Assembly (NCBI GenBank): GCA_963556495.2
Contig: OY747723.1
Coordinates: 13,300,501 to 13,364,500 of the forward strand
DNA: 64,000 nt
Direction of reading: 5' to 3'
Source: Valencia hispanica
Taxonomy: Eukaryota > Chordata > Actinopteri > Cyprinodontiformes > Valenciidae
Shown here: one piece after another, positions 12,003 through 24,795 of the stretch
Layout of the letters: every line of letters begins with the position of its first letter
How positions within the stretch are numbered: position 1 is the stretch's first letter
Made by a program: the position numbers and the translations under genes
The notes under the pieces: model-generated
Databases searched by the model: none
Seen by the model: the letters and a program-made list of their open reading frames with translations, nothing else
What the model was told of the DNA's origin: nothing

Positions 12003-12726
12003 GGGTGCTTTTACACCTGTTAATCCGCCGGACTCGCTACGATTGGGGACCAATTTTGCGGCATTGTTGCAACTTTGAGCTAGTGCGGTTCGTGTTCACA
12101 TTACATTTTTGACAAACGAACTAAGCCTTTTACATGTTGTATATCCTCCTTGCGTGTGGTAGTGCTGTAGCAAGAATTGCCAAAGGAAACACAAACAAAA
12201 AGACAAAAAGGAAACAGATGCATGATGTCAGTCTTTCCGTATTGCTCCAACAGTAGACGGAAATAAACTCCCAGAAATAAACAGACTTAGCTCTGCATAC
12301 ACAGATGGATTGCGCTTGTCTTCTTGTTGTGGTGGTCATAATCTATTATATATACATTGTTTATCGACCAAATCTCCATGAAGCACTGGACTTCCTCCCG
12401 ACTCCACGTTTGATCCCGATTGTTGGCGCTGACGCTAACAAGTTACAACACAGGTGCCTCCCACAGTGCAAAGCGTAGCGCACTATGGATGCCTACATAG
12501 AACAAAAAGCGCTTTTATCAGGAAATTGGACCGAACCGAGGCTGATTCGTATTCACACCTGAAGTGAACCGCACCAGAGTACGTTTGGAAGCAGAGCGAG
12601 ACCACCTCAAAATGTGGGTCTCCGTAGTCCGGACCAAATCTCACTGGTAAGCATTCACACCAGCTCAAACGAACCGTACTTGAGTTTGTTTTAATCGAAC
12701 CAAATGCTGAAGGTGTGAAAGCACCC
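12003..12726. mobile_element. Non-autonomous Harbinger-like DNA element
   Basis: Terminal inverted repeats GGGTGCTTTTACACCT (left) and GGGTGCTTTCACACCT (right, reverse complement), differing at one base, flanked by the same TGA trinucleotide (12000-12002 and 12727-12729). A 3-bp target duplication and this terminus are typical of PIF/Harbinger-type elements in fish. The interior has no transposase frame. Subterminal 'gaacc/ggttc' motifs recur, as in related fish MITEs. Confidence 0.7.
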
Positions 12727-14156
12727 TGAGAGCGGGCAGGCTTTCAGAGGGTGAGCGGAGGAGGAGCTGCAGGAGGAAGCTGGAGTATCGGGAGCACCCG
12801 GACATTTTTCGGTGGCCTGGCCACCAAACGGGCCCACTTGGCGAATGCCAACAGTCAGGTCAGGTCGTGCATGATTTTTAAATAAACAACCGTGAGCACA
12901 CACAGACGGAGCCAGGAGAAAGGTGGAGAAAGGGGGAGCAGAGTGGGAGAGACTTAAAAAGAAAAGAAAAATCACTGGCCACAGATGCAGCAAAGTGCTG
13001 CATAATAACTGACATGTTTGTCAGTAAGGGAACTGGTGAGACATTAAACACTATTGGTGATAACAGACTCACAGCCATCCAGCACAACTAGCTTAATGAG
13101 GAGGTTAGCTTATGGTGTAAAACTCACTTAATAAAACAACACTTTTAAGTTGTAACAAAGGATATTGCAAATCTTAGAATATGGTCAACTACATGGACAA
13201 ATCAAAAATCAAATTAAAAAAACCTGAACCACCTCAGATTAGGTAACCCCTACTAACACGTCTGATGTCTGTCCCCCTGGGGTTTTTATTTTGGTGTGAC
13301 ACCCCAGGATCAGGCTGCACATTTAACAGTGTAAAGTAGATGAAATACAGTTTCAGTTTATGTGATTTGAGTACAGGTTATTACAGCAGAACAGAAATAT
13401 TTCTTTTGCAGAGGAAAGAAACCGAAAAAAGCTGTGTGGGGGCGCATGTGTAGCCTTTGTTTTATTATTTTACACTCGTACATCATGTAGGCACCCAACC
13501 TTATTCACTCTTGGCATTTTGCATTAATTCGGTGGTGGTGGCCTGGGATGGTATCAAATTCCCGGCCTGAATAATTGTCCCAGTCCTCCCCTGACCATCA
13601 GGTGAGGAATGGTTCTCCTGCAGCCTCCTTTATACCTCTAATAAGTGAGGTAGTTGCCCGCAGGTGCATCAGGAAGCAGCGCACCAGTTACACCCACCAG
13701 CAGCGAGCTGCTGAAGGAAGAGCAAAAAAACACACGACCACACACAGAAGCACACAAAAGCCCACACCGAGCCTGCAGATGTGGCAAAGGGCACTTGGGC
13801 TGGCCTAGCCACCCACCAGCAGGTCCAAAGCCTCGTTCTTAGCTAGGACCTCACCCATTAATGTGAAAATTTAAACACACTTGTTCACAACACTGCCTGT
13901 AGTCAAGAGTGTATTGATCTTACAAAAATAAACACCAGCTTTGCTTTACTTTAACGTAATTGCAGGAGATTGTCTTAAATTCCTTTTAGAAACTAAGTAT
14001 TGGTTTTCACCACTGATTATTAGCTTATTTTAATACGAAGACATTTTGTCTTTCCTGATTAAGGCCGTTCAAAGTTCAACCACAATACAGCCATTACACA
14101 ATTTCCCATCTACGCTGCATTTCAGTGGCGTAGGAAGATATTCAGCTTCACGTACA

Positions 14157-14745
14157 GTACTGTGCAAAAGTTTTAGGCAGGTGTGAAAAAAATGCTGTAA
14201 ACAAAGAATACTTTCAAAAATGGAAGTGGTAATCATTTATTTTCATCAATCAACAAAAAGCAGTGAATGAACAAAAGAGAAATCTAAATCAAATCAATAT
14301 TTGGTGTGACCAGCCTTTTGCCTTCAAAACAACATCAGTTCTTCTAGGTACACTTGCACACAGTTTTTGAAGGAATCTGGCTGGTAGGTTGTTCCAGATA
14401 ATTTGGAGAACTAACCACAGATCTTCTGTGGATGTAGGCTTCCTCACAGCCTTCTGTCTCTTCATGTAATCCTAGACACACTGGATGATGTTGAGATCAG
14501 GGCTCTGGGGCACTTCCAGGACTTCTTGTTCTTCTTTAGACTGAAGATGGTTCTTAATGACTTTGGTTGTATGTTTGGGGTTGTTGTCCTGCAGGAGAAT
14601 AAATTTGGGGCCAATCATGCGCCTCCCTGATAGTATTACACGATGGATATGTTTCTGCCTGTATTTCTCAGCATTGAGAGCCAAATCCTGACCAAATCTC
14701 CAACTCCATTCGCAGAAATGGAGCCCCAAACGTTCAAGAAACATC
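14157..14745 (-). pseudogene. Tc1-like transposase relic (3' half)
   Basis: Minus-strand frame from about 14744 encodes Tc1/mariner catalytic-region sequence: IGPKFILLQDNNPKHT, then SPDLNIIQCV. The expected Trp before DYMKRQ is a TAG stop at about 14471. Downstream the protein continues as DLWLVLQIIWNNLPARF and ends near the terminal repeat 'tactgtgcaaaagttttaggc' at 14157. The 5' half and its terminal repeat are missing. It belongs to the same family as the copy at 44465-45072. Confidence 0.85.
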
Positions 14746-15412
14746 CACCTAACTTATACTATTCCTACTGCACATATGCACTGCTACTATAGAATGTCCA
14801 TAAGTTCCACTTAAATGTTACAGCAATGAGCCAATAACAACATTAACGCAACGCAGATAGCCTATCTATGCTAATGAAGTTCACTTGCTTCTGCTGACAA
14901 ATGCTTTGATTGTCTCCAGCTAACAATGATCTGATGTACTTTCTTAATGGAGCCCAGAATTATTTGACCACTTGGGGGCACTCATGATCAGGTCATTATT
15001 AAGTTTTTTAAATAAATAAAAAACACAGAGAATGTGGCATCATAGCAAAAGTAACTTATCCCATCCTGACAAAGTAGAACAGCGAATTGTTCACCATTCA
15101 TTACAAAACTCACACACCATACAGAGGGACACATTCAAAGTGACACACATAACAGAAAGAAAAGGGGGAAAAACGTAATTCAGGTATGGTAGACCTTTAT
15201 CTCTATACTCATGCTTTTTTAGACACGGCAGCAGACTTTGCAAAACAGAGTGAGACAGAAGCTTAAGTGTTTTAATCTTAAAGCGGAAAGACGTTTCAGC
15301 TAAAATAACACTTTTACTTTATCAAGTTTACACAATTCTACCCAGAATATTACCCGTGATTCTGTAAGGCACTCTCATGTGTGACAAATAAATATTACTC
15401 TATTCTTTGCAG

Positions 15413-15507
15413 AAAATTCGAATTCCAGAGTCCGAACTGTGCAGGGTGTGTCGGAAGAGGGTGTACCCCATGGAATCCCTGATTGCAGACAAACAAAACT
15501 TCCATAA
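15413..15507 (+). CDS. xirp2: Alternative-frame C terminus of the long xirp2 isoform
   Basis: If the giant exon is spliced at 10073, its leftover G joins AA at 15413-15414 to make GAA. The frame then runs for 31 codons (beginning [17 protein letters not shown]) to TAA at 15505-15507. The long isoform would thus end inside LIM exon A, in a frame shifted from the LIM frame. Seen directly: the open stretch and compatible phases. Known from memory for mouse Xirp2: the exons after the giant exon are read in different frames in long and short isoforms. The junction itself is inferred. Confidence 0.65.
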
Positions 15508-15546
15508 AAGCTGTTTTCGCTGTGAACACTGCAAAGGCAAACTAAG
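15413..15546 (+). CDS. xirp2: xirp2 LIM exon A (short-isoform frame)
   Basis: The frame starting AAA at 15413 reads [20 protein letters not shown]..., giving the first LIM zinc knuckle and most of the second: C-x2-C, H-x2-C and C-x2-C ligands are all present. The exon ends after AAACTAAG at 15546 with donor GTGGTG; the split Ser codon (AG|T) is completed in the next exon. LIM domains of this type, close to those of EPLIN/LIMA1, bind protein partners. In mammals XIRP2 short isoforms made by skipping the giant exon carry this domain, notably in hair cells. No ATG is needed here because the exon is internal. Bases 15413-15507 are also readable in another frame (see dual-coding entry). Confidence 0.9.
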
Positions 15547-17170
<1,624 letters not shown>

Positions 17171-17410
17171 ATTTGGCCGATTCAGCTAACAATCAGGCAC
17201 TGCTTGACAATATGTAATTTCCCATCTGTGTCCATGGAGAGACGAACTGCTCTGAAATCATTGTGTTTTGTACTCAGTTTGAAATCTGCTCTTTTATTCA
17301 TTATCTAGCTTTGTTTGATGCTGACTGACTGCACCTGGTGTGCACCTTGTATGTTACGTAGCTTCTTCATTAGCTTTCTTTGTGTCTGAATAAAAAGTTT
17401 TACCTCTTTT
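17171..17410 (+). terminator. xirp2: xirp2 3' UTR and polyadenylation signal
   Basis: A short 3' UTR after the TGA. AATAAA at 17389-17394 lies about 220 nt downstream of the stop and is followed by a T-rich downstream element (17405-17440). The cleavage site is therefore probably near 17405-17415. Confidence 0.8.
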
Positions 17411-19458
17411 CATTTTTTTTTTTCTTTCCTGTGTTTCAAATCAAGATTCCTAAATCTAACTCTATAACATTACATGCCCTGAGCCAGGAGACATGGAGGA
17501 ATTGTATAAAAAAACGTTTTTTTTTCTGGATTGATATATTGGTTCAGTCAACATAGACACAACATGCTACATGCCGCTAGCACACCCAATATTATTTTTT
17601 ATGTTGACAGCCTGAAAAGCTCTTTTCCTTGCATGACAGCCAGTACCAAACCTTTTATTATTGATTCCTACACTTGACATCTTTGTAAAAGCTTTCTGTT
17701 GCCAGTCATGTTGGAGAACACCTTCATGGTGTTTTCTTTCTTGTTTTTATCACAGTAACAAGTTAGTGGCATGCAATGCCTTGCAAAATTAATCAAACAT
17801 TTTTAAATTTGCTTAGATTTCTCGCATAAAAACTAAAAATACTCATGTATTATTTAGAGATTTTATGTCATAAACAAATTTAAAGTAGCACACATTTGGG
17901 AATCTGAATAAAACTAATACAACATATTATGTAGTTTCTATATTTGGAAAAAAATCTAAACAAATGAATTAAAGTTTAGGCTTGTAATGTGAAACAAAAA
18001 TCAATCTTTAGCAAAAAAGAAAAGAAAAAAAAAACGGGACAAAAGATAGGAACTTTAAGATAGGCTCAAAGTAGGAGAATTAGATTAAAAAAAATCAGAT
18101 TTTAATCTCAGAATTTGGAGAAAAAAAAGTCACATTCTTTTTTTTTCAGTGGCCCTAATCCTCTTCCCTAACCAAGTGATAAGTTCAACTTGTTTAAGTG
18201 TTTGTGTTTCAGTTTAAAGATAATTTAGTAAGTGGAATTATCTCATGTGTAATTTAAAGGCATTTTTCCGGATTTTTCATTTTCGGTTTAAGTCTAGGAA
18301 AATCCACATCAGGCCCACTCAAATCAACTTCATTTTTTCTCTTTTTGCGTAGTAAGCAAAGATGTTTGACCTGATTTTACAAAACAACTATAATCCAGTT
18401 TTTTTCTTAAACATATACCCTCATGCTTTCATGTAACAATATTCTAAGTAACATAATTCTTTGTTATCTTTTTTCTTCACAGTTCTCTCCTCTGTTCGTA
18501 CTTTTACACACTTATGTAATCGGGAGTGCATTACATATTAAATGGAATTTATTAAGACAAATAATAGCTAACAGTATTACTCCTCATGGATCAGTGTTAC
18601 CGTAGCTTTAAATGTGCCTGAAAACCTTGAAAACCCAGTTCTCCTGAGGTCTCTGGACATCCTGATTTTCCTTGATAACAGCCTGCTGTAGAACTTACAG
18701 ATTTTCTCATTAGGTGGCTTTTGTCAGCCCTTACAGATATTTTACACTCTTCTCAGCTACAGGTTTAACAACGTGCAGTAATTGGCTGCGAAGACAATAT
18801 ACGCCTGTGTTGATTACAGCAGCTAAAGAGTGCCGTGAAAGTGATGACTTTACAATTTCTGTGAGTCGTGCAGATTTCTAATCGGTTGCCCGTTGAACAG
18901 CTCAGCGTCCTGTTCTGATTTGCAGCTTGGCATCTTTTTAATTGGACCATTATTCCACCAATGATTTTCTTTACAATCATAGGCGATGGGTGGTGGTGGT
19001 GGGTAACATGTTGTTCTAAGAAATATGTAATTAGGTGAAAGAAGAATATATCTGGCACACATAACAGGAACTGCACATTTCCATCACTCATCTGCCGGCA
19101 AATAAAAATGGGTGTGCATTCGCGTTTTTCCTCTTTTTGTCGATACCCCTAAATAAAATCCAGTGGAACAAAATTGCCAGTTAAAGTCACAAGTTTATGA
19201 CTGGTTGGGGCAAGGATAGCACTAATCAAAAGAAGCAGCCAAGATGCCGGTGGTAACTCTGGAGGAGCTGCACTGTTCACAGCTCAGGTAGGTGTTTTTA
19301 TTTACAGGACAAATATTAGTTTTCCCCAAAGATCTAGCCATAATACATACAAATAAGTTCCTTTTTAGCTTGCAACAAGCCGTTTTACGGACAGCGAACA
19401 TGAAAGTGGGGGATCTGGCGACCCTACGATGGAAATCCAACTGAACATACAATCCTTA
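17411..19458. other. Intergenic DNA, no gene seen
   Basis: AT-rich sequence without a convincing coding exon. Around 17775-17945 there is a degraded Tc1-type terminal phrase ('ccttgcaaaattaatcaaac', then 'gattttatgtcataaacaaa'). The remainder shows no repeat I recognise. Confidence 0.5.
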
Positions 19459-19560
19459 TTGTGACACATGGTGGTGGAAGGATTATGCTGTGGGGATGAT
19501 TTGATATAGGCGTTATTGGAAGGGGGTGGGGGGTTCATGAGTATCTGTTTAAAAAAGTGG
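19444..19560 (+). mobile_element. Tc1 transposase fragment
   Basis: The stretch 'cacatggtggtggaaggattatgctgtggggatg' at about 19466-19500 corresponds to the conserved KHGGG..M.WG region of Tc1 transposases. Nothing else of the element is clear. The ORF is broken. Confidence 0.45.
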
Positions 19561-19734
19561 AGAGCCTTTTTATCTCTCAACAGTGAGAGGTTGGCGCCCC
19601 CTTGTGTTGTGTAGGCACTCCATGTTTCCTGCTGACATTAGAAGGGGGAGCTACCTGTTTGGGATTAGACAGTATTTCCCCTCCTCACCACATTTGAGAA
19701 AGTTTCCTGGATTTTGTTTAGTCATCAGGAGACT

Positions 19735-19850
19735 TGGCTGTTTGGTGTCAAGCAAGGTTCAATTCCCGGCCCCGGGCCATTCACTGTTGTCCTCCACTTT
19801 CTTCCTGTCAAGCTACTAAATAACGAATAGTGCCAAAAATAAATGCAGGT
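19735..19850 (+). mobile_element. 3' part of a tRNA-derived SINE
   Basis: A B-box-like GGTTCAATTCC at 19756-19766 is followed by a C/T-rich body and an end 'ctactaaataacgaatagtgccaaaaataaa'. This parallels the tail of the better preserved SINE at 22657-22856. No A box is convincing, so the copy looks 5'-truncated. Confidence 0.45.
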
Positions 19851-21270
19851 TAATCTTTGACCTCCGTTACATTTAGCTACGTTTTAACCAGGAAAATTGA
19901 AGAAATCAGATCTTCACAAGCTAGAACAGTTTTTCTGGAAGTTTGTACCAAGGAAGCCGTGAAGAGAACACTCTTGCCTGGATAACACTCTTGTTGCCAG
20001 TTGAAAATGGATGTTCAGCGCAGGTTCAGGTACAGGTGGATGGAGTTCTACCACTTCACTTCAAACAACAAAAAAAGAAAGACCATTCAAGGTACGGTGA
20101 CATTGTTTGGTGGTGTTGTTTGTAATGAAGCTGTGGTGTTCATTTTAAAAGTTCGCATTGGTGTTTTGTTGTGCAACAGACATGGTTCTGTTGGGTCTAT
20201 GATAAAGGGTTAAAGACCTCGGTTTAATTTGAAGAAAACATGAACAGAAAACTGCTCAGGAAATGGTTTTATTGAGTTACTGATTATTCATATACTAAAT
20301 CACCATAAGTACAAGATAATCAGTGTATATTTTAGTAGACCAAGCATAAACATTAAATGATCGGTATGTGCCATTGATCATTTCTACACTGTTTGTCAAT
20401 ACACCTTTTTTCATACATAGAACATAGCTTTTTTTTTTTTTACATCAGTTTGATATGCAAAACAAAAGCCATTGCTTCAGTTACTCTTTATCATAACTGT
20501 TCTGTACTTTTCTAAACATTTTTGTCAGATTCACAGAAGACCAAAAGCACAGCTGACCCAAAACACAATCAATCTAAGCCACTGCTTATGACCACAAACG
20601 ATCAGGGACCTCCTCTGAGAAAACTTTCATTTAAACACAGACAATATGTATGAAATATGTTTATTGAGAATGACGATGATATCAAATCTAATTGGACGAT
20701 TTTAGCAGAGGATATGTTTAAGATTTTACATTGTTCAAAATGTAAGATTCAAACAAACTGTCAAGTTTATTTTGAAAAATGGTTATCTTTATCATTTGAT
20801 AGGTGTGTTACCAAAGTTACAATTTGATGCTATGAGTTTAATTGTTTCTTTGTATTTGAGCTTCAGTTTGTTAATAAATATGTCTCAGCAAATAATATCC
20901 AATTTTCCCTCATTTGAATTTAAGCTCAGCCAATTAAACTCCGCCCCCTCTTTCTGATTGGACCAAGTCTGTACTGATGATTTAAACAGGAAGAGGGGCC
21001 CCACATCAGTTTCTGGTTAGGGCCCCATACCACCAAGGACTAAGATACATTAACTTTTATAGCTGGATTATAAAAAACCCAGAATTATTAATGGAATGTA
21101 TTAATTTTAAAAATGTGTATTTCAGTTTTTTTTATACTAAAAATTATGTATGATTTATCTATTTTGTTATATTAGCATACTTTATTTAATGTTCAGCATA
21201 GTAATAAGTGCTTGATACCAAAACTCCATAAAAGAAGATTGATCTGGAGATATATTTTTGAAGACTTATG
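19851..21270. other. Intergenic DNA, no gene seen
   Basis: AT-rich with short open frames only; none has recognisable protein features. No repeat boundaries were found. Confidence 0.5.
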
Positions 21271-21757
21271 GTAATTTTTAGTGGCAATAGGACCCAGATG
21301 CAGGCACAGAGAGGAAATTAAATGAGAAGAATATTTAATCCACAAAAAATAACATGAATTTACAGGGCCTAGGGCTGAACAGACAATCGGCGGAGAACGC
21401 AACTGGGAACTAGGAGACATAGGGAGGGAGTGAGATGAACAGCGAATCGAGTGACGAATGAATGTGAGAGGAGAGCTTATATACTGAAGGAGTGGTGGAA
21501 ATGACAAAGAAACCTGAAGAGGTGATCAGAGGCGAGTGGTGACAGCTTGGAGGGGAGCTGGCAGAGGAAAATAGAGAATGAGGATCAGCTGGGAAGGGGA
21601 GCATACTGGCAGACTTTGGGGTAGGAAACAATGGAAGGAGCTGGGTAAACAAGCAAATGCTAAACAGAGTAAAGAAATAACCAAAGCTTAGCAACAATAA
21701 ACAGAGAAGATCAAAATGCATCAAAGAAAAACCCAAATCAACCCCAGATCCTGACAC
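21271..21757 (-). mobile_element. Possible solo LTR
   Basis: Read on the minus strand, the segment starts TGTCAGGATCTGGGG near 21757. It has a TATA-like TATATAAGCTCTCC (about 21485-21470), a C/T-rich middle and an ATTAAATA polyadenylation-like motif (about 21340). It then ends near 'ctgcatctgggtcctattgcc' at about 21280. This layout resembles LTRs of fish gypsy-type retrotransposons. No second LTR, primer site or coding region is present. The 3' boundary and target duplication were not found, so the call is tentative. Confidence 0.4.
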
Positions 21758-22643
21758 TTACTGCCGTAAGTTGTGTCACTGAATATCACAATGAGGGGAA
21801 CCAGTAAAATATATATCTGTTAAAAGCAACATTCAAACAAACAAATTACTTCTTTTTTGTTGTTGTTGCGCTTAACGGTTCTGACAAGATAGAAAATGTA
21901 AATGTAGATATTTGGGTTGAAGCTGGATGTTTTTAAAAGCTCAACAGGTTTATAAGGCACGGTATACCTTCTTTATATACCTATTATTCCAGAGTGACTG
22001 AGTGGATCAAAATAGAGGCCATGACTAGTTTGTGGATCAGATGCGATTTGGAAGGCATTTTATCACCAATAAAGCAGAGATTATACAGGTTCTAAACAGT
22101 TCTCCTGCTTTGTCTTTGTAGAACTTTAGAAATTCTGATACATGTGTGATTTGAAAGCCTAAAGTTAGATCTGGGGGTGTAGAAAAACAAAGAAATGATC
22201 TTACCACCTCCGGCTTGCTTCTCATTGCTGCCTGCCAGCAGCTTGAGGCTAACTGTGGCTGCATCTAAACTAACAAACCCAAATCTCTCACTACACTCCC
22301 CAGTGTTTGTGTTGTATCGTACAGATGCGTTGTTGCACATGTTTTCAAAATCTAACGTATCTAAATATCTTTTATTCTGAGCACATTGAGCAAAAATGTA
22401 CCCGCAGCAATGAAAAGCTATTGTCTACAAATCGGCACAAAGGAATTAAGGTATGTCCTAAAAGAGGCTCAGCCAAGGTGAGGCCTTGGCCAGCTGGAGT
22501 GTTGTTTGAAGCAAATAGCAGACCCAACAGCTTGCCGAGAAAATATGGCCACAATATCCCAGCTCATTACTTTCTCCAAGGCCTCCCTTCATTTGATTAC
22601 CACATTATTTTCATTGCGAAACTATTTTGAACTCTCATTTAGA
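21758..22643. other. Intergenic DNA, no gene seen
   Basis: Unremarkable single-copy-looking sequence. Overlapping short frames on both strands around 22040-22630 have no family features. Confidence 0.5.
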
Positions 22644-22656
22644 AAGAAATGTGTTG

Positions 22657-22856
22657 CAGGGTCTAGCGTGGCGTAGTGGTTGGAGCGGGCACCCCATGTG
22701 CAGAGGCTTTGGTCCTCGACACAGCCGTTCCCGGTTCAAGTCCCGTCCCGGGTGACCTTTGCCGCATGTCTCCCCCCACCTCTCTCCCCCTTCAAAAAAC
22801 TCTGTCCACTGTCAATAAAGGCCACTCAGGCCCAAAAACCTAAAAAATAAAAAAAT
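22657..22856 (+). mobile_element. tRNA-derived SINE with perfect target duplications
   Basis: An RNA polymerase III A box TGGCGTAGTGG (22669-22679) and B box GGTTCAAGTCC (22733-22743) sit in the tRNA-like head. The head is followed by a C/T-rich body, 'ctgtcaataaaggcc' and an A-rich tail. The copy is bracketed by an identical 13-bp direct repeat AAGAAATGTGTTG at 22644-22656 and 22857-22869, which fixes the boundaries and indicates a relatively young insertion. Confidence 0.88.
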
Positions 22857-22869
22857 AAGAAATGTGTTG

Positions 22870-23133
22870 TAAAAAAGGGATTTGAAAGGAACTAAAAAAC
22901 AGCTTTTGATCATGTAAAATGCCCAACAAATTAGTTTTGAGTGTAGAATTGTTCATTAGGATTTTATTTCCCTGATCTTACTTTGAATGTCGGTTTTCAG
23001 TATAATAAACCATGGTTACAGATGAATGTGTTGTTTTTCATTTTATTTTATGCCCTCAAAGAAATGTCTTTCATCTGTTCTTAGAACTCACGTTTTAACT
23101 TGAAAAACCAGGATTTTCTCACCAACCCCAACA
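22870..23133. other. Intergenic spacer, nothing recognised
   Basis: Short AT-rich spacer between the SINE and the TTAA-flanked element. Confidence 0.5.
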
Positions 23134-23137
23134 TTAA

Positions 23138-23575
23138 AGGGGTTCTAGAAAAAACCGTTTTGACAATTGGAAACTGTTCTTTGAGCATCTTTATAGCATA
23201 TTAAACATTTTTGGGCCTGAAAATGGCCCAGGACAGCTGATAAATGGCCAAATGCAACCCCATAATAAAGCCCTACAGTTGAAAGACTGGTTTTCCCCGC
23301 CCACTTATGAATATTGAATGAGCTGCATGCCGATTGGCAGGTTTACCACTATGGCTCTATGATGATTGGGTCATTAGTTCTATAACAAACAAATTACATT
23401 CTGCTGACACTGAAGTGGGCGGGGACATGTCAATTTAAGTGCTTCTCTGCGACAATTTCACATTTACATAAGCAGGTCGGAGACGGTACAGACTTTTTTG
23501 GTATGGCACATTTGACACCCCAAACTGCCTAAATTAAACAATAAGGTAAATGCGGTTTTGAATTCTAGGACCCCT
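23138..23575. mobile_element. Non-autonomous TTAA-flanked inverted-repeat element
   Basis: Left end AGGGGTTCTAGAA..AAACCG and right end (reverse complement) AGGGGTCCTAGAATTCAAAACCG form an imperfect inverted repeat. Both ends abut TTAA (23134-23137 and 23576-23579). TTAA targets suggest a piggyBac-type mobiliser, though a 3-bp TAA Harbinger-type reading is also possible. The 438-bp interior has no coding capacity and includes a near-inverted 'ccccgcccactta/gtgggcgggga' pair. Confidence 0.6.
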
Positions 23576-23579
23576 TTAA

Positions 23580-24549
23580 AATCCAATGAGGCTACCGAGC
23601 AAATAAACTACAATAATATTGGCGTGTCAAACTTTTTATTTCCACCTTTGACTGTAGTACTGTACATTTACTCGAGAGCAAGGTCTTCATGTAGTTTACT
23701 GTAAAAACTATTGTTAGTGACATCATTATCTGCTTGTTAGTTATTGTGTTACAATAATTAGGAGCTCTTACTGGTTTACCAGCTTCCAGCTGGAATGCTG
23801 TAAATGCTAAGTTTCGGAAGGCGTAACTTGCATGTCGGAATGACCTCACGCCCAACTTAAAGATGTACCGGTTACAAGTCGGAAACCATGGAGAAGTAGC
23901 TATTATCAGGCTAACTGTTATTGTTGGCATTTTGAACTCTGACCTCTGCCCATATTGGAAGTCTGACCCTGGCTGTAGTTGATAAAAAAAAATTTTTTCC
24001 CCCAACTTGAAGCTTGAATGAAATGCCCTATGACGCGTCGGAAAACACTAGGCTGGTCAGTTTTGAATTAAAATGTAGTGGGCCATCAGTTGTCTGTGAT
24101 GTTATCTCCAGATTGTAGTTCCAACTCTGGAGATAAAAGGAATGCAACAAAAAAAAAAAGAAAAACGGAATACCAACAAATTGAACATTAGCAGGGTACA
24201 GGAATTTCTGAAATGATCACAAAGTTGTATATCTTTGGTAGTTTGCCGTATTACAACCACAGTCAGTTGGTTCTATGTGATATATCGACTATATGTACAC
24301 ATATGTGCATATAAATGACATGGAATCTCGATAAGATGTATGTTTTCGGTTGTAACATGACACATTTAGAAGAAGTTTAAGGGGTTGGATCAGTTGCAGT
24401 AACATAAAAGAGAGTGTTAGAGCGCAGCAGGCATTGTGCTGAAGCCTCCCCTGCAGTCTAAACGGGAGTGGGTGTGTAGTTTGGATCAGATGCTCTATCG
24501 CTTCGAGATAGGACTCGCGCTCAAAACGAAAAAAAACAACAACAAAAAA
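23580..24549. other. Intergenic DNA upstream of the CpG island
   Basis: No gene seen. The sequence becomes less AT-rich toward 24420. Any distal promoter elements cannot be identified by eye. Confidence 0.45.
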
Positions 24550-24751
24550 AAAACCCCAAAAGAGCTGCTGGCGCTCGCGCCCTGCTCTCGTCCGCTGCCG
24601 GGTCCCTATTGGCCACAGCGCCTCCTCCCCGTCAGTCCTCCGCTGATTGGACGGGCGGTTCCCCCCTTCCCCACCCCTCTGCCTCAGCTGCACCGGCTTG
24701 CACGAGAGCGGCGTGCGGCGCGAGAGACGCCGCGCGGCGAGGATAGGAGCT

Positions 24752-24795
<44 letters not shown>

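Larger units (their letters stand above)
10074..15412 (+). other. xirp2: xirp2 intron between giant exon and LIM exon
   Basis: Starts with a donor in the context ACGG|GTAAAC and ends with a pyrimidine-rich acceptor CTTTGCAG at 15405-15412. It contains a Harbinger-like element (12003-12726) and a Tc1 relic (14157-14745). The rest (10097-12002, 12730-14156, 14746-15404) is AT-rich with no recognisable gene. A weak Tc1 terminal phrase lies at about 10905-10945, and 11750-11990 has the look of an old dispersed repeat that I cannot name. An extra small exon hidden here cannot be excluded. Confidence 0.65.

Noticed and set aside
13276..13308. Hairpin CCTGGGGT / ACCCCAGG
   Set aside because: An 8-bp stem with a 17-nt loop in AT-rich intron DNA; expected by chance somewhere in a window of this size.
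13575..13842. Overlapping + strand frames of 62-77 codons
   Set aside because: Two overlapping frames in the same direction with Lys/Thr-rich composition and no homology I recognise; probably repeat-derived.
21193..21757. Protein-coding gene on the minus strand (104 and 115 codons)
   Set aside because: Ser/Pro/Leu-rich translation of C/T-rich DNA; an LTR-like layout explains it better.
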